From Pseudomonas sp. GGS8 (GTDB taxonomy: Bacteria > Pseudomonadota > Gammaproteobacteria > Pseudomonadales > Pseudomonadaceae): a stretch of 64,000 nt of DNA. The stretch covers positions 983,001 to 1,047,000 of the forward strand of contig NZ_JALJWF010000001.1 in the NCBI RefSeq assembly GCF_024168645.1, given 5' to 3'. Made by a program: the position numbers and the translations under genes. Under the pieces are notes generated by a model. It did not search any database and was not told the DNA's origin. It saw only the letters and a list, made by a program, of their open reading frames with translations. Positions 24,748 to 33,950 of this stretch are shown piece by piece; the stretch's first letter is position 1; each line of letters opens with the position of its first letter.

Positions 24748-26439
24748 ATGCAAACCTGGCAACAGCTCTACAGCCCGCTCGGCAGTCTCGGCGCGTCCGC
24801 ACTCGCGGCCGTCATTCCTATCGTATTTTTCTTCCTGGCTTTGGCCGTGTTCCGCCTCAAAGGCCATGTGGCCGGCAGCATCACCCTGGCGTTGTCGATT
24901 GCCGTGGCAATCTTCGCCTTCCAGATGCCGGTCGATATGGCTTTCGCCGCCGCTGGATATGGCTTTGCCTACGGGCTGTGGCCGATTGCGTGGATCATCG
25001 TGGCGGCGGTGTTCCTCTACAAACTGACGGTCAAGAGTGGCCAGTTCGAAGTGATCCGCAGCTCGGTGCTGTCGATTACCGATGACCAGCGCCTGCAAGT
25101 GCTGCTGATCGGTTTCTGCTTCGGCGCGTTCCTGGAAGGTGCCGCCGGTTTCGGTGCACCGGTAGCGATTACCGCCGCACTGCTGGTAGGACTGGGCTTC
25201 AACCCACTGTACGCCGCTGGCCTGTGCCTGATCGCCAACACCGCGCCGGTGGCTTTTGGCGCATTAGGGATTCCGATCATCGTCGCAGGGCAAGTCACCG
25301 GCATCGACGCCTTCAAGATTGGCGCCATGACCGGTCGCCAGCTGCCGCTGCTGTCGCTGTTCGTGCCGTTCTGGCTGGTGTTCATGATGGACGGCCTGCG
25401 CGGCGTTCGCGAAACCTGGCCAGCTGCATTGGTGGCCGGTTTAAGCTTTGCCATCACTCAATACTTCACCTCGAACTTCATTGGCCCGGAACTGCCGGAC
25501 ATCACCTCGGCGCTGGTCAGCCTGATTTCCCTGACACTTTTCCTGAAAATCTGGCAGCCAAAACGCGCTGCAGGCGCGCACATCGTCGGCGCCGTCTCGG
25601 CGTCCGTGGTAGCCAGCGCCGGTGGTTTCGGCCAACCGCGTACCACCGTCGCGTCGCCTTACAGCCTGGGGGAAATTTTCAAAGCCTGGTCGCCGTTCCT
25701 GATCCTCACCGTATTGGTCACCATCTGGACGCTGAAACCGTTCAAGGCGATGTTTGCCGCCGGTGGCTCAATGTATGGCTGGGTGTTCAACTTCGCGATC
25801 CCGCACCTGGATCAAATGGTGATCAAGGTCGCCCCGATCGTAACGACCCCGACAGCGATTCCGGCGGTGTTCAAGCTCGATCCGGTTTCCGCGACCGGCA
25901 CGGCGATTTTCTTCTCCGCACTGATCTCGATGCTGGTGCTCAAGGTCAACATTAAAACTGGTCTGACCACTTTGAAAGAGACGTTCTACGAACTGCGCTG
26001 GCCGATTTTGTCCATCGGCATGGTGCTGGCCTTCGCCTTCGTCACCAACTACTCGGGCATGTCTTCGACCATGGCTCTGGTATTGGCTGCCACCGGTGCG
26101 GCGTTCCCATTCTTCTCGCCATTCCTCGGTTGGCTCGGCGTGTTCCTGACCGGCTCCGATACCTCGTCCAACGCGCTGTTCAGTTCGCTGCAAGCGACCA
26201 CCGCGCACCAGATCGGCGTCAACGACACCCTGTTGGTGGCGGCGAACACCAGCGGCGGGGTGACCGGCAAAATGATCTCGCCGCAATCCATCGCCGTGGC
26301 CTGCGCCGCGACCGGGCTGGTGGGCAAAGAATCGGATCTGTTCCGCTTCACCCTCAAGCACAGCCTATTCTTTGCAACGATCGTCGGCCTGATCACCTTG
26401 GCCCAGGCTTACTGGTTCACCGGCATGCTGGTGCACTAA
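24748..26439 (+). CDS. lldP: L-lactate permease
   Basis: 563 residues with 12–14 membrane helices, of the LctP family of lactate/glycolate:H+ symporters. Family segments include [27 protein letters not shown] and [15 protein letters not shown]. It is first gene of the lactate operon, preceded by the LldR operator and followed after 151 bases by lutA. Confidence 0.96.
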   Translation: MQTWQQLYSPLGSLGASALAAVIPIVFFFLALAVFRLKGHVAGSITLALSIAVAIFAFQMPVDMAFAAAGYGFAYGLWPIAWIIVAAVFLYKLTVKSGQFEVIRSSVLSITDDQRLQVLLIGFCFGAFLEGAAGFGAPVAITAALLVGLGFNPLYAAGLCLIANTAPVAFGALGIPIIVAGQVTGIDAFKIGAMTGRQLPLLSLFVPFWLVFMMDGLRGVRETWPAALVAGLSFAITQYFTSNFIGPELPDITSALVSLISLTLFLKIWQPKRAAGAHIVGAVSASVVASAGGFGQPRTTVASPYSLGEIFKAWSPFLILTVLVTIWTLKPFKAMFAAGGSMYGWVFNFAIPHLDQMVIKVAPIVTTPTAIPAVFKLDPVSATGTAIFFSALISMLVLKVNIKTGLTTLKETFYELRWPILSIGMVLAFAFVTNYSGMSSTMALVLAATGAAFPFFSPFLGWLGVFLTGSDTSSNALFSSLQATTAHQIGVNDTLLVAANTSGGVTGKMISPQSIAVACAATGLVGKESDLFRFTLKHSLFFATIVGLITLAQAYWFTGMLVH

Positions 26440-26590
26440 GCACTACACGCCACACGGAAAAAACCGACGCTGGGTTACGCCCCCGGCGTCAGCTATTCAC
26501 AACCGGGTCTGCAAGGCTGCTGAAAGCTTCTCTCTCTATATTCAGCAGCCTCAGCGGACGGATAACCGGGACCACCCGGAGACACGCCTG

Positions 26591-27415
26591 ATGAGCGAGC
26601 TTTTTTACAACGCTGTGCCGAACGCGACCCGCGTCGCCCCGCCACTGCCCGAACCTCGGCAATACCCCAGCGAGAAACCGTCACGGGTGTACCTGTTCGG
26701 GACCTGCGTGGTGGATCTGTTCTACCCCGAAGCCGGGATGGACGCGATCCACCTGCTGGAACGCGAGGGTATTCGTGTCGAATACCCGCAAGGGCAAAGC
26801 TGCTGCGGGCAACCGGCCTATACCTCGGGTTACACCGAACAGGCCCGGACCGTGGCGCGCTCACAACTGGCGTTGTTTGCCGGGGACTATCCGGTGGTGG
26901 TGCCGTCGGGTTCTTGCGCGGGCATGTTGCGCGAACACTATGCCGACCTGTTCAAGGATGAGCCGCAAACGCTGAAACAGGTTCAGGCCCTCGCGGCACG
27001 AACTTACGAACTCGCCGAGTTCCTGTTGTTTGTCTGCAAGGTGCAGCTCAAGGACAGCGGTGAACCGGTGAAAGTGGCGCTGCACACGTCGTGCTCGGCA
27101 CGCCGTGAAATGAACACCCACCTGCATGGCCGCGAGTTGTTGGCGCAACTGAGCAATGTGGAGCGAGTCGACCACAGCCACGAAAGTGAATGCTGTGGCT
27201 TTGGTGGGACTTTCAGCGTCCGTATGCCGGACATTTCCGGTGCGATGGTGGCTGACAAGACCCGTGCGTTGAAGGAATCCGGCGCGCACAAGGTACTCAG
27301 TGCCGACTGCGGTTGCCTGATGAACATCAACGGCTCGCTGGAGAAACAACAGGAAGCGTTGCGCGGTCAGCATCTGGCCAGCTTCCTTTGGCAGCGTACC
27401 GGAGGTGCCCGATGA
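26591..27415 (+). CDS. lldE: Lactate utilisation protein LutA/LldE (CCG-domain Fe-S subunit)
   Basis: 274 residues with two CCG domains, seen as QSCCGQPAYTSG near residue 74 and ECCGFGGTFSV near 202; such cysteines bind Fe-S clusters. With LutB and LutC it oxidises L-lactate to pyruvate in place of flavin LldD. The stop overlaps the next ATG (ATGA). An N-terminal Pro-rich extension of about 25 residues precedes the domain. Confidence 0.93.
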   Translation: MSELFYNAVPNATRVAPPLPEPRQYPSEKPSRVYLFGTCVVDLFYPEAGMDAIHLLEREGIRVEYPQGQSCCGQPAYTSGYTEQARTVARSQLALFAGDYPVVVPSGSCAGMLREHYADLFKDEPQTLKQVQALAARTYELAEFLLFVCKVQLKDSGEPVKVALHTSCSARREMNTHLHGRELLAQLSNVERVDHSHESECCGFGGTFSVRMPDISGAMVADKTRALKESGAHKVLSADCGCLMNINGSLEKQQEALRGQHLASFLWQRTGGAR

Positions 27416-28866
27416 GCAGCTCCACGATTATTCCTACGGTTGCCGTAGAAGAAGATTTTCGCAGCCGGGCTCACAAGGCTTTGGCTGACACGCAATTGCG
27501 AAACAACTTTCGCAGCGCGATGGATTCACTGATGAGCAAACGGGCAGCGTCTTTCAGCGATGCCCATGAAAGAGAACATTTGCGAGCGCTGGGCAATGCA
27601 GTCCGCGCCCGTGCATTATCCAAGTTGCCCGACCTGCTCGAGCAGCTTGAACAGAACCTGACCCGCAACGGTGTGACAGTGCACTGGGCGGAAACGGTGG
27701 ACGAAGCCAATGGCATCGTCTTATCGATCATCCGCGCTCACGAGGGGCGGCAAGTGATCAAGGGCAAATCGATGGTCAGCGAAGAGATGGAGATGAACCA
27801 TGTCCTCGAAGCTCAAGGCATTGAATGCCTTGAGTCGGACATGGGGGAATACATCGTCCAGCTCGACCACGAGAAGCCTTCACACATCATTATGCCGGCG
27901 ATCCACAAGAATGCCGGTCAGGTCGCGTCCTTGTTCCACGACAAACTTGGCGTGGAGTACACCAAGGACGTTGACCAACTCATTCAGATCGGTCGCAAAG
28001 TCTTGCGGCAGAAATTCTTTGAAGCCGACATCGGCGTCTCCGGCGTCAACTTCGCCGTGGCCGAAACCGGCACCTTGCTGCTGGTGGAAAACGAAGGCAA
28101 TGGACGGATGACCACCACGGTGCCGCCGGTGCACATTGCTGTCACTGGCATCGAAAAAGTCGTGGAAAACCTGCGCGACGTGGTGCCGCTCTTATCACTA
28201 CTGACCCGCTCGGCCCTCGGCCAGCCGATCACCACCTACGTCAACATGATCTCCGGCCCGCGCAAGGAACATGAACTCGACGGCCCGCAGGAAGTGCATC
28301 TGGTGCTGCTGGACAACGGTCGCAGCCAGGCGTTTGCCGACAGCGAATTACGCCAGACCCTGAACTGCATCCGCTGCGGCGCCTGTATGAATCATTGCCC
28401 GGTCTACACCCGAATCGGCGGCCATGCCTACGGCGAGGTTTACCCAGGGCCTATCGGAAAAATCATCACCCCGCACATGGTCGGCCTGGCGAAAGTCCCC
28501 GACCACCCAAGTGCGTCTTCGTTATGCGGTGCCTGCGGTGAAGTCTGCCCGGTAAAAATTCCGATCCCTGCATTGCTGCGTCGCCTGCGGGAAGAAAACG
28601 TCAAAGCGCCGGACAGCCCGCATCAAGTGATGCGCGGTCAAGGCAGCAAGTATTCGCGCAAAGAACGGTTTATCTGGAACGCCTGGGCCAAGCTCAACAG
28701 CTCACCAGCGCTATATCGCCTGTTCGGCTTCTTCGCCACTCGCCTGCGAGCGCTGACGCCGAGCAACATCGGCCCATGGACCCAGAACCACAGCGCACCG
28801 AAACCCGCGGCCCGCTCACTGCATGACATGGCCCGCGAGCATCTGGCCAAACAGGGGGACCGTTGA
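27412..28866 (+). CDS. lldF: Lactate utilisation protein LutB/LldF (4Fe-4S subunit)
   Basis: 484 residues. The N-terminal LUD domain (about 70–300) has FAVAETGTLLLVENEGN. Two 4Fe-4S sites follow, CIRCGACMNHCPVY near residue 320 and CGACGEVCPVKI near 370. I chose ATG at 27412, which overlaps the lutA stop; its last base overlaps the next start. It is the electron-transfer subunit of the LutABC complex. Confidence 0.94.
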   Translation: MSSSTIIPTVAVEEDFRSRAHKALADTQLRNNFRSAMDSLMSKRAASFSDAHEREHLRALGNAVRARALSKLPDLLEQLEQNLTRNGVTVHWAETVDEANGIVLSIIRAHEGRQVIKGKSMVSEEMEMNHVLEAQGIECLESDMGEYIVQLDHEKPSHIIMPAIHKNAGQVASLFHDKLGVEYTKDVDQLIQIGRKVLRQKFFEADIGVSGVNFAVAETGTLLLVENEGNGRMTTTVPPVHIAVTGIEKVVENLRDVVPLLSLLTRSALGQPITTYVNMISGPRKEHELDGPQEVHLVLLDNGRSQAFADSELRQTLNCIRCGACMNHCPVYTRIGGHAYGEVYPGPIGKIITPHMVGLAKVPDHPSASSLCGACGEVCPVKIPIPALLRRLREENVKAPDSPHQVMRGQGSKYSRKERFIWNAWAKLNSSPALYRLFGFFATRLRALTPSNIGPWTQNHSAPKPAARSLHDMAREHLAKQGDR

Positions 28867-29537
28867 TGAGCGCCAAACAAAATATCCTCGCCAAGTTGCG
28901 CAACAGTCTGACAGGCACCACGCCGGTGGCTGACAACTTCGATGTCGAACTGGTGACCGAGCCCTACACCTACACGCCGGAACAACGCATCTCGCAACTG
29001 CGCAAACTGATGGAGGCGGTGCACACCGAGATTCATCTGACGTCCAGAGAGGGGTGGCCCGAATTGCTCGCGCAACTGCTGCGGGATCGCCAACTACCGA
29101 GCCTGCTGATTGCGCCGACGACACCTCACGGGCAACGCATCACCGAGCATTGGGCGAAAAATCCTGGCCTGCCAGCGCTCAAGGCCTACAACCGTCCGGT
29201 CGAGGAATGGAAAGCCGAGTTGTTCAACGACACCCCGGCCAGCCTGACCACCACCCTCGGCGCGATCGCCGCAACCGGTAGCCTGATTCTCTGGCCGACG
29301 CGGGAAGAACCGCGCTTGATGAGCCTGGTGCCGCCGGTGCATTTTGCCCTGCTCAAGGCCAGTGAAATCCGCGACAACTTCTATCAGGTGCAACAGGAAT
29401 TCGAATGGGCCCAAGGCATGCCGACCAACGCCTTGCTGGTGTCCGGCCCCTCGAAGACTGCCGATATCGAGCAAGTGCTGGCCTACGGCGCCCACGGCCC
29501 GAAAGACCTGGTGGTGCTGATCCTGGAGGACCAATGA
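28866..29537 (+). CDS. lldG: Lactate utilisation protein LutC/LldG
   Basis: 223-residue LUD-domain protein, third part of the L-lactate oxidation complex. The segment TLGAIAATGSLILWPTREEPRLMSLVPPVHF matches the family core. ATG at 28866 overlaps the lutB stop and its own stop overlaps the dld ATG, so all four genes are translationally coupled. Confidence 0.92.
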   Translation: MSAKQNILAKLRNSLTGTTPVADNFDVELVTEPYTYTPEQRISQLRKLMEAVHTEIHLTSREGWPELLAQLLRDRQLPSLLIAPTTPHGQRITEHWAKNPGLPALKAYNRPVEEWKAELFNDTPASLTTTLGAIAATGSLILWPTREEPRLMSLVPPVHFALLKASEIRDNFYQVQQEFEWAQGMPTNALLVSGPSKTADIEQVLAYGAHGPKDLVVLILEDQ

Positions 29538-32344
29538 GTCTACCGGCGGCTTTCCTGCGCGATGCGCAGCAACTGATTCCTGAAGCACGACGTTTCGACG
29601 ACCCGCTGTCGACCCTGGCCTTCGGCACCGACGCCAGTTTCTACCGGCTGATTCCGAAACTGGTGATTCGCGTCGAATCCGAAGATGAAGTGGTGGCGCT
29701 GCTCAAACTGGCGCAGCGGGACCACGTCCCGGTGACCTTCCGCGCCGCCGGCACCAGCCTGTCCGGCCAGGCCATCAGCGATTCGGTGCTGATTGTGCTG
29801 GGGGATAACTGGAACGGTCGAGAGATCCGTGGCCAGGGTACGCAAATCCGTCTGCAACCGGGCGTGATCGGCGCCCAGGCTAACGCCTGGCTGGCACCGT
29901 TCGGACGCAAGATCGGTCCGGATCCGGCGTCGATCAACGCCTGCAAAATCGGCGGCATCGTCGCCAACAATGCCAGCGGTATGTGCTGCGGCACGGCGCA
30001 AAATACCTATCACACCCTGGCCGGGATTCGTCTGGTGCTGGCCGATGGCAGCCGTCTCGATACCGAAGACGCCGCCAGTGTGGCCGCGTTCCGGGAGAGC
30101 CACGCCGAACTGCTTGAACGTCTGGCGACGCTGGGCCGCGAGACCCGCGCCAATGCTGAACTGGCTGCGAAAATTCGCCACAAATACCGTCTGAAAAATA
30201 CCACTGGGCTGTCACTCAACGCCCTGGTGGATTTCGACGAGCCTGTGGATATCTTGAGCCACTTGCTGGTGGGTTCCGAAGGCACGCTCGGGTTCATCAG
30301 CGCGGTGACCTACGACACGGTAATCGACCACCCGAACAAGGCATCGGCGCTGATCGTATTCCCGGATGTGGAAACCTGCTGCAACGCCGTCACCGTCCTG
30401 AAAAGCCAACCGGTGTCGGCCGTGGAACTGCTGGACCGTCGCAGCCTGCGCTCAGTGCAGGACAAGCCCGGCATGCCGGATTTCGTACAACAACTGTCGG
30501 CTAATGCCTGCGTCCTGCTGATCGAATCCCGCGCCGCATCGATCACTTTGCTGCGGGAACAACTGGCGCAAATCATGGCGTCACTGAGCGGCTTCCCGGT
30601 GGAGAAACAAGTCGACTTCACCGAAGACCCGGTGGAAAACGCCCGGCTCTGGGCGATCCGCAAGGACACCTTCCCCGCCGTCGGCGCGGTGCGCAAAACC
30701 GGCACCACGGTGATCATCGAAGACGTGACCTTCCCCGTGGAACAACTGGCCATCGGCGTGAACCGCTTGATCGAGCTGTTCGACAAACATCACTACGACG
30801 AAGCGATCCTTTTCGGACACGCCCTGGAAGGCAATCTGCACTTCGTCTTCACCCAAGGCTTCAATAGCGCGGAAGAAGTCGCACGCTACCAGGCGTTCAT
30901 GGACGACGTGGCGCAATTGGTGGCCGTGGAGTTCGGCGGTTCGCTGAAGGCCGAACACGGCACCGGCCGCAACATGGCGCCCTTCGTCGAACTGGAATGG
31001 GGCAGCGACGCCTACCAGTTGATGTGGCAGCTCAAACGCCTGCTCGACCCCAACGGCATTCTCAACCCGGACGTGGTGCTCAGCGCCGACCCACAGATCC
31101 ACCTCAAGCATCTGAAACCGCTGCCGGCCGCCGACGAGATTGTGGATAAGTGCATCGAGTGCGGTTTCTGCGAACCGGTATGCCCGTCGAAAAGCCTGAC
31201 GTTGAGCCCACGCCAGCGCATCGTGATCTGGCGCGACATCCAGGCGAAGAAACGCGCCGGCATAGACACCGCCGAACTGGAACAGGCCTACGAATACCAG
31301 GGCATCGATACATGCGCCGCCACGGGCCTGTGTGCACAACGTTGCCCTGTAGGCATCAACACCGGCGAGCTGGTGAAAAAACTCCGAGGCCGTAACGCGA
31401 CCCATACGAAAACCGCCAACTGGATTGAAGGCAATTTCGCCACTGCGTTACAAGGCGCGCGCTTCACCCTGCACGTGGCCAACGGTGCGCGGATGCTGCT
31501 GGGGGCGCCACGTTTGGCGAAGCTATCGGCAAGGTTGACGCGCTTATCCAAGGGTCAGGTCCCACAATGGACCAACGCCATGCCACAGCCGGAAAAGGCC
31601 ATTCGCTTCAGCCCAAACGTGTCGGACGAACGCCCTCGGGTGGTGTATCTCGCGGCCTGTGTGTCGCGGGTCATGGGCCCGGCAGCGAGTGATAAAGAGC
31701 AAATGTCGCTGTACGACAAAACCCGGGGTCTGCTGGAAAAGGCCGGCTATCAGGTCGTCTCTCCAGACAATCAGGACAACCTCTGCTGCGGCCAGCCATT
31801 CGCCTCCAAGGGCTACGCCGAACAGGCCGAACACAAACGCCAGGAACTGATCGGCGCGCTACTGCACGCCAGCCGCGGCGGGCTCGACCCGATCTACTGC
31901 GACACCAGCCCCTGCACCTTGCGGCTGGTTCAGGACCTGGGCGACGTGCGACTGGACCTGTACGACCCGGTGCGTTTCATTCGTACGCATTTGATGGACC
32001 GACTGGACTTTACCCCGCAGGAAGCACCGATCGCAGTGCACGTCACGTGCAGCACTCAGCATCTTGGCGAGAGCCAGGCGCTGATCGATCTGGCGCGCAA
32101 GTGCAGTAAAAACGTGGTCATTCCGGAAGGCATTCACTGCTGCGGTTTTGCCGGGGACAAGGGCTTTACCACGCCGGAATTGAACGCGCATTCGTTACGC
32201 ACGCTGAAGGACGCGGTACAGCAATGCAGCGAAGGGATTTCCACCAGCCGCACCTGTGAGATCGGTCTGACGCAACACGGTGGAATTGACTACCACGGGT
32301 TGGTCTATCTGGTGGATCGGGTCACTCAGCCCAGGGCGACCTGA
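29534..32344 (+). CDS. dld: D-lactate dehydrogenase, FAD/Fe-S fusion type
   Basis: 936 residues. An N-terminal FAD-binding type 4 domain (about 35–215) and FAD-oxidase C domain (about 230–520) are followed by a dicluster ferredoxin region (CIECGFCEPVCPSK near 540, CAATGLCAQRCPVGI near 593). Two CCG motifs end the protein (NLCCGQPFASKG, HCCGFAGDKG). This is the membrane-associated type that passes electrons to quinone. I chose ATG at 29534, which overlaps the lutC stop. Confidence 0.94.
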   Translation: MSLPAAFLRDAQQLIPEARRFDDPLSTLAFGTDASFYRLIPKLVIRVESEDEVVALLKLAQRDHVPVTFRAAGTSLSGQAISDSVLIVLGDNWNGREIRGQGTQIRLQPGVIGAQANAWLAPFGRKIGPDPASINACKIGGIVANNASGMCCGTAQNTYHTLAGIRLVLADGSRLDTEDAASVAAFRESHAELLERLATLGRETRANAELAAKIRHKYRLKNTTGLSLNALVDFDEPVDILSHLLVGSEGTLGFISAVTYDTVIDHPNKASALIVFPDVETCCNAVTVLKSQPVSAVELLDRRSLRSVQDKPGMPDFVQQLSANACVLLIESRAASITLLREQLAQIMASLSGFPVEKQVDFTEDPVENARLWAIRKDTFPAVGAVRKTGTTVIIEDVTFPVEQLAIGVNRLIELFDKHHYDEAILFGHALEGNLHFVFTQGFNSAEEVARYQAFMDDVAQLVAVEFGGSLKAEHGTGRNMAPFVELEWGSDAYQLMWQLKRLLDPNGILNPDVVLSADPQIHLKHLKPLPAADEIVDKCIECGFCEPVCPSKSLTLSPRQRIVIWRDIQAKKRAGIDTAELEQAYEYQGIDTCAATGLCAQRCPVGINTGELVKKLRGRNATHTKTANWIEGNFATALQGARFTLHVANGARMLLGAPRLAKLSARLTRLSKGQVPQWTNAMPQPEKAIRFSPNVSDERPRVVYLAACVSRVMGPAASDKEQMSLYDKTRGLLEKAGYQVVSPDNQDNLCCGQPFASKGYAEQAEHKRQELIGALLHASRGGLDPIYCDTSPCTLRLVQDLGDVRLDLYDPVRFIRTHLMDRLDFTPQEAPIAVHVTCSTQHLGESQALIDLARKCSKNVVIPEGIHCCGFAGDKGFTTPELNAHSLRTLKDAVQQCSEGISTSRTCEIGLTQHGGIDYHGLVYLVDRVTQPRAT

Positions 32345-32353
32345 AGAAAAATA

Positions 32354-32379
32354 GAACCCTGACGTACTGCCACAGTCCA
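32354..32379 (+). promoter_or_regulatory. AlgU/RpoE-like promoter of first small secreted protein
   Basis: GAACCC, a 16-base spacer, then TCCA; resembles the AlgU pattern GAACTT–N16/17–TCnnA. The same layout with the same CACAG-TCCA junction recurs before the paralogue at 32942. Confidence 0.4.
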
Positions 32380-32385
32380 CTGATC

Positions 32386-32406
32386 AAGTCCCGCAGCGCG
32401 GGACTT
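32386..32406 (+). terminator. Hairpin after the lactate operon
   Basis: AAGTCCCGC–agc–GCGGGACTT followed by TCCC; 42 bases after the dld stop. Confidence 0.6.
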
Positions 32407-32472
32407 TCCCTCAAATTGGCAGCCCGTCCTGATGGCCAGCGATGCCTGGACCCTCAGTTCAAGGAGACACCC

Positions 32473-32745
32473 ATGAAACGCTCTGTACTGTTAGGTCTGT
32501 TCGTTACTGCCTCAATGCTGGCCTCCCCCTCGTTTGCCGCCGAAGACCTTTGTGCGGTCAACTTGAAAACCATCGAAAATGCCAAGACACAGACGCCTCC
32601 AGAGATGACTGATCAAGTAATGGAAAGCGTCACGAAAGCCAAAGCCGATCAGGCAAAAGGCACCAAGGAAGGGACTGATGATTGCATAGCCGAGACCGAA
32701 CAAACTATCCAGCAACTCAAGAACGCGAACAAAGGCGGGAAGTAA
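32473..32745 (+). CDS. Small secreted two-cysteine protein, copy 1
   Basis: 90 residues. A signal peptide (MKRSVLLGLFVTASMLASPSFA) is predicted to be cut after residue 22 or 23. The mature part is short, hydrophilic and helical, with Cys27 and Cys71 set 44 apart, which could form a disulfide in the periplasm. Shine-Dalgarno AAGGAG precedes ATG. It is a diverged tandem copy of the next gene. I do not recognise a named family. Confidence 0.8.
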   Translation: MKRSVLLGLFVTASMLASPSFAAEDLCAVNLKTIENAKTQTPPEMTDQVMESVTKAKADQAKGTKEGTDDCIAETEQTIQQLKNANKGGK

Positions 32746-32753
32746 TCCAGCAC

Positions 32754-32777
32754 AAGGCCAACCTTAGGGTTGGCCTT
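32754..32777 (+). terminator. Terminator of copy 1
   Basis: AAGGCCAACC–ttag–GGTTGGCCTT, starting 8 bases after the stop codon. Confidence 0.7.
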
Positions 32778-32941
32778 CAGAGCCATATAAACCCTAAACT
32801 TGCGGAGCATCGGGCAGACTCGCGAGCTCGGCAGCTGCAACAGATTGCATTTCGTCTTAACTGACTGGCATCAGGCGTTTCTTGTCCCTTTTTCACACCC
32901 GCCTCCCGGAAAAATCTTTCACCCCATCGCCAGCAAAAACA

Positions 32942-32967
32942 GAACCCTTGCACGCCTTCACAGTCCA
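32942..32967 (+). promoter_or_regulatory. AlgU/RpoE-like promoter of second small secreted protein
   Basis: GAACCC, 16 bases, TCCA, matching the element before copy 1 in sequence and spacing. Confidence 0.4.
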
Positions 32968-33023
32968 TTTGTTAAGCCCCAATCAGCGTGGCCCAATCCC
33001 CAACCCCGTTCCAGGAGATACCC

Positions 33024-33299
33024 ATGAAGCGTTCCGCCCTGGCTGGACTGCTCATCACTGCAACAATGCTGGCCTCCTCCGCATACGCCTCAAACGATAG
33101 CGATCAATGCGTAATGAAGCTCCAGGAAGTCAACAGCAAGCTGTCCAGCGCTGCCACGCTGGATGCCGCCACCAAAGGTGTCGTCGTCACCAAAGCCGAA
33201 CAAGCCAAGGCCGCCCACGCCTCCAACAACGACAGAGAGTGTGTTTCCCTGGCGCAGCAAGCGCTTCAGGACATTCAAAGCCACATGAATAGCCATTAG
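33024..33299 (+). CDS. Small secreted two-cysteine protein, copy 2
   Basis: 91 residues. Signal peptide MKRSALAGLLITATMLASSAYA, then a mature part with Cys29 and Cys73, again 44 residues apart. It shares the KAEQAK core and the C-terminal Q-rich helix with copy 1, while the rest has drifted. Shine-Dalgarno AGGAGA precedes ATG. It lies just before ssrA; function unknown. Confidence 0.8.
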   Translation: MKRSALAGLLITATMLASSAYASNDSDQCVMKLQEVNSKLSSAATLDAATKGVVVTKAEQAKAAHASNNDRECVSLAQQALQDIQSHMNSH

Positions 33300-33396
33300 G
33301 GCCAGGCCAGATAACATGCAGGTAAGGACAGAAGGTCGACGCGCCGCGCGTATTGGCGTACACTTCGCTTACCTGCTGGTTACACATAGCAGGTTC

Positions 33397-33790
33397 GGGG
33401 CCGCTTTGGATTCGACGCCGGTTGCGAAACTTTAGGTGCATGCCGACTTGGTAACAGAAGTCGTAAATCCACTGTTGCAACTTCCTATAGTTGCCAATGA
33501 CGAAACCTACGGGGAATACGCTCTCGCTGCGTAAGCAGCCTTAGCCCTTCCCTCCTGGTACCTTCGGGTCCAGCAATCATCAGGGGATGTCTGTAAACCC
33601 AAAGTGATTGTCATATAGAACAGAATCGCCGTGCAGTACGTTGTGGACGAAGCGGCTAAAACTTACACAACTCGCCCAAAGCACCCTGCCCGTCGGGTCG
33701 CTGAGGGTTAACTTAATAGACACGGCTACGCATGTAGTACCGACAGCGGAGTACTGGCGGACGGGGGTTCAATTCCCCCCGGCTCCACCA
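33397..33790 (+). ncRNA. ssrA: tmRNA (10Sa RNA)
   Basis: 394 nt, starting GGGGCCGCTTTGGATTCGAC and ending GGGTTCAATTCC...CCACCA, the tRNA-Ala-like ends. The tag frame is 33493–33534 and reads ANDETYGEYALAA followed by TAA. With SmpB it frees stalled ribosomes and marks the partial proteins for proteolysis, with FtsH being one of the known proteases. Confidence 0.97.
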
Positions 33791-33801
33791 CTTCATCATC
33801 T

Positions 33802-33827
33802 AAAGACGTCCACGGACGTCTTTTTTT
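33802..33827 (+). terminator. ssrA terminator
   Basis: AAAGACGTCC–ac–GGACGTCTTT followed by TTTT, 11 bases after the CCA end. Confidence 0.88.
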
Positions 33828-33890
33828 GTGCCTGAAATCCATCAATGAAATCTGGTTCGCCCCTCTTGTGCGAGCCTATCCTCAAGCATT

Positions 33891-33919
33891 AACAAAGCCC
33901 GTCTTGCGCGGGCTTTGTT
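33891..33919. terminator. Hairpin terminator downstream of the MHS transporter
   Basis: AACAAAGCCCG pairs with CGGGCTTTGTT; A/T runs flank both sides, so it can act on the minus strand after the transporter stop at 33951. Confidence 0.7.
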
Positions 33920-33950
33920 GCATCTGGGATTTTGTCTATCGCGTGCATGC

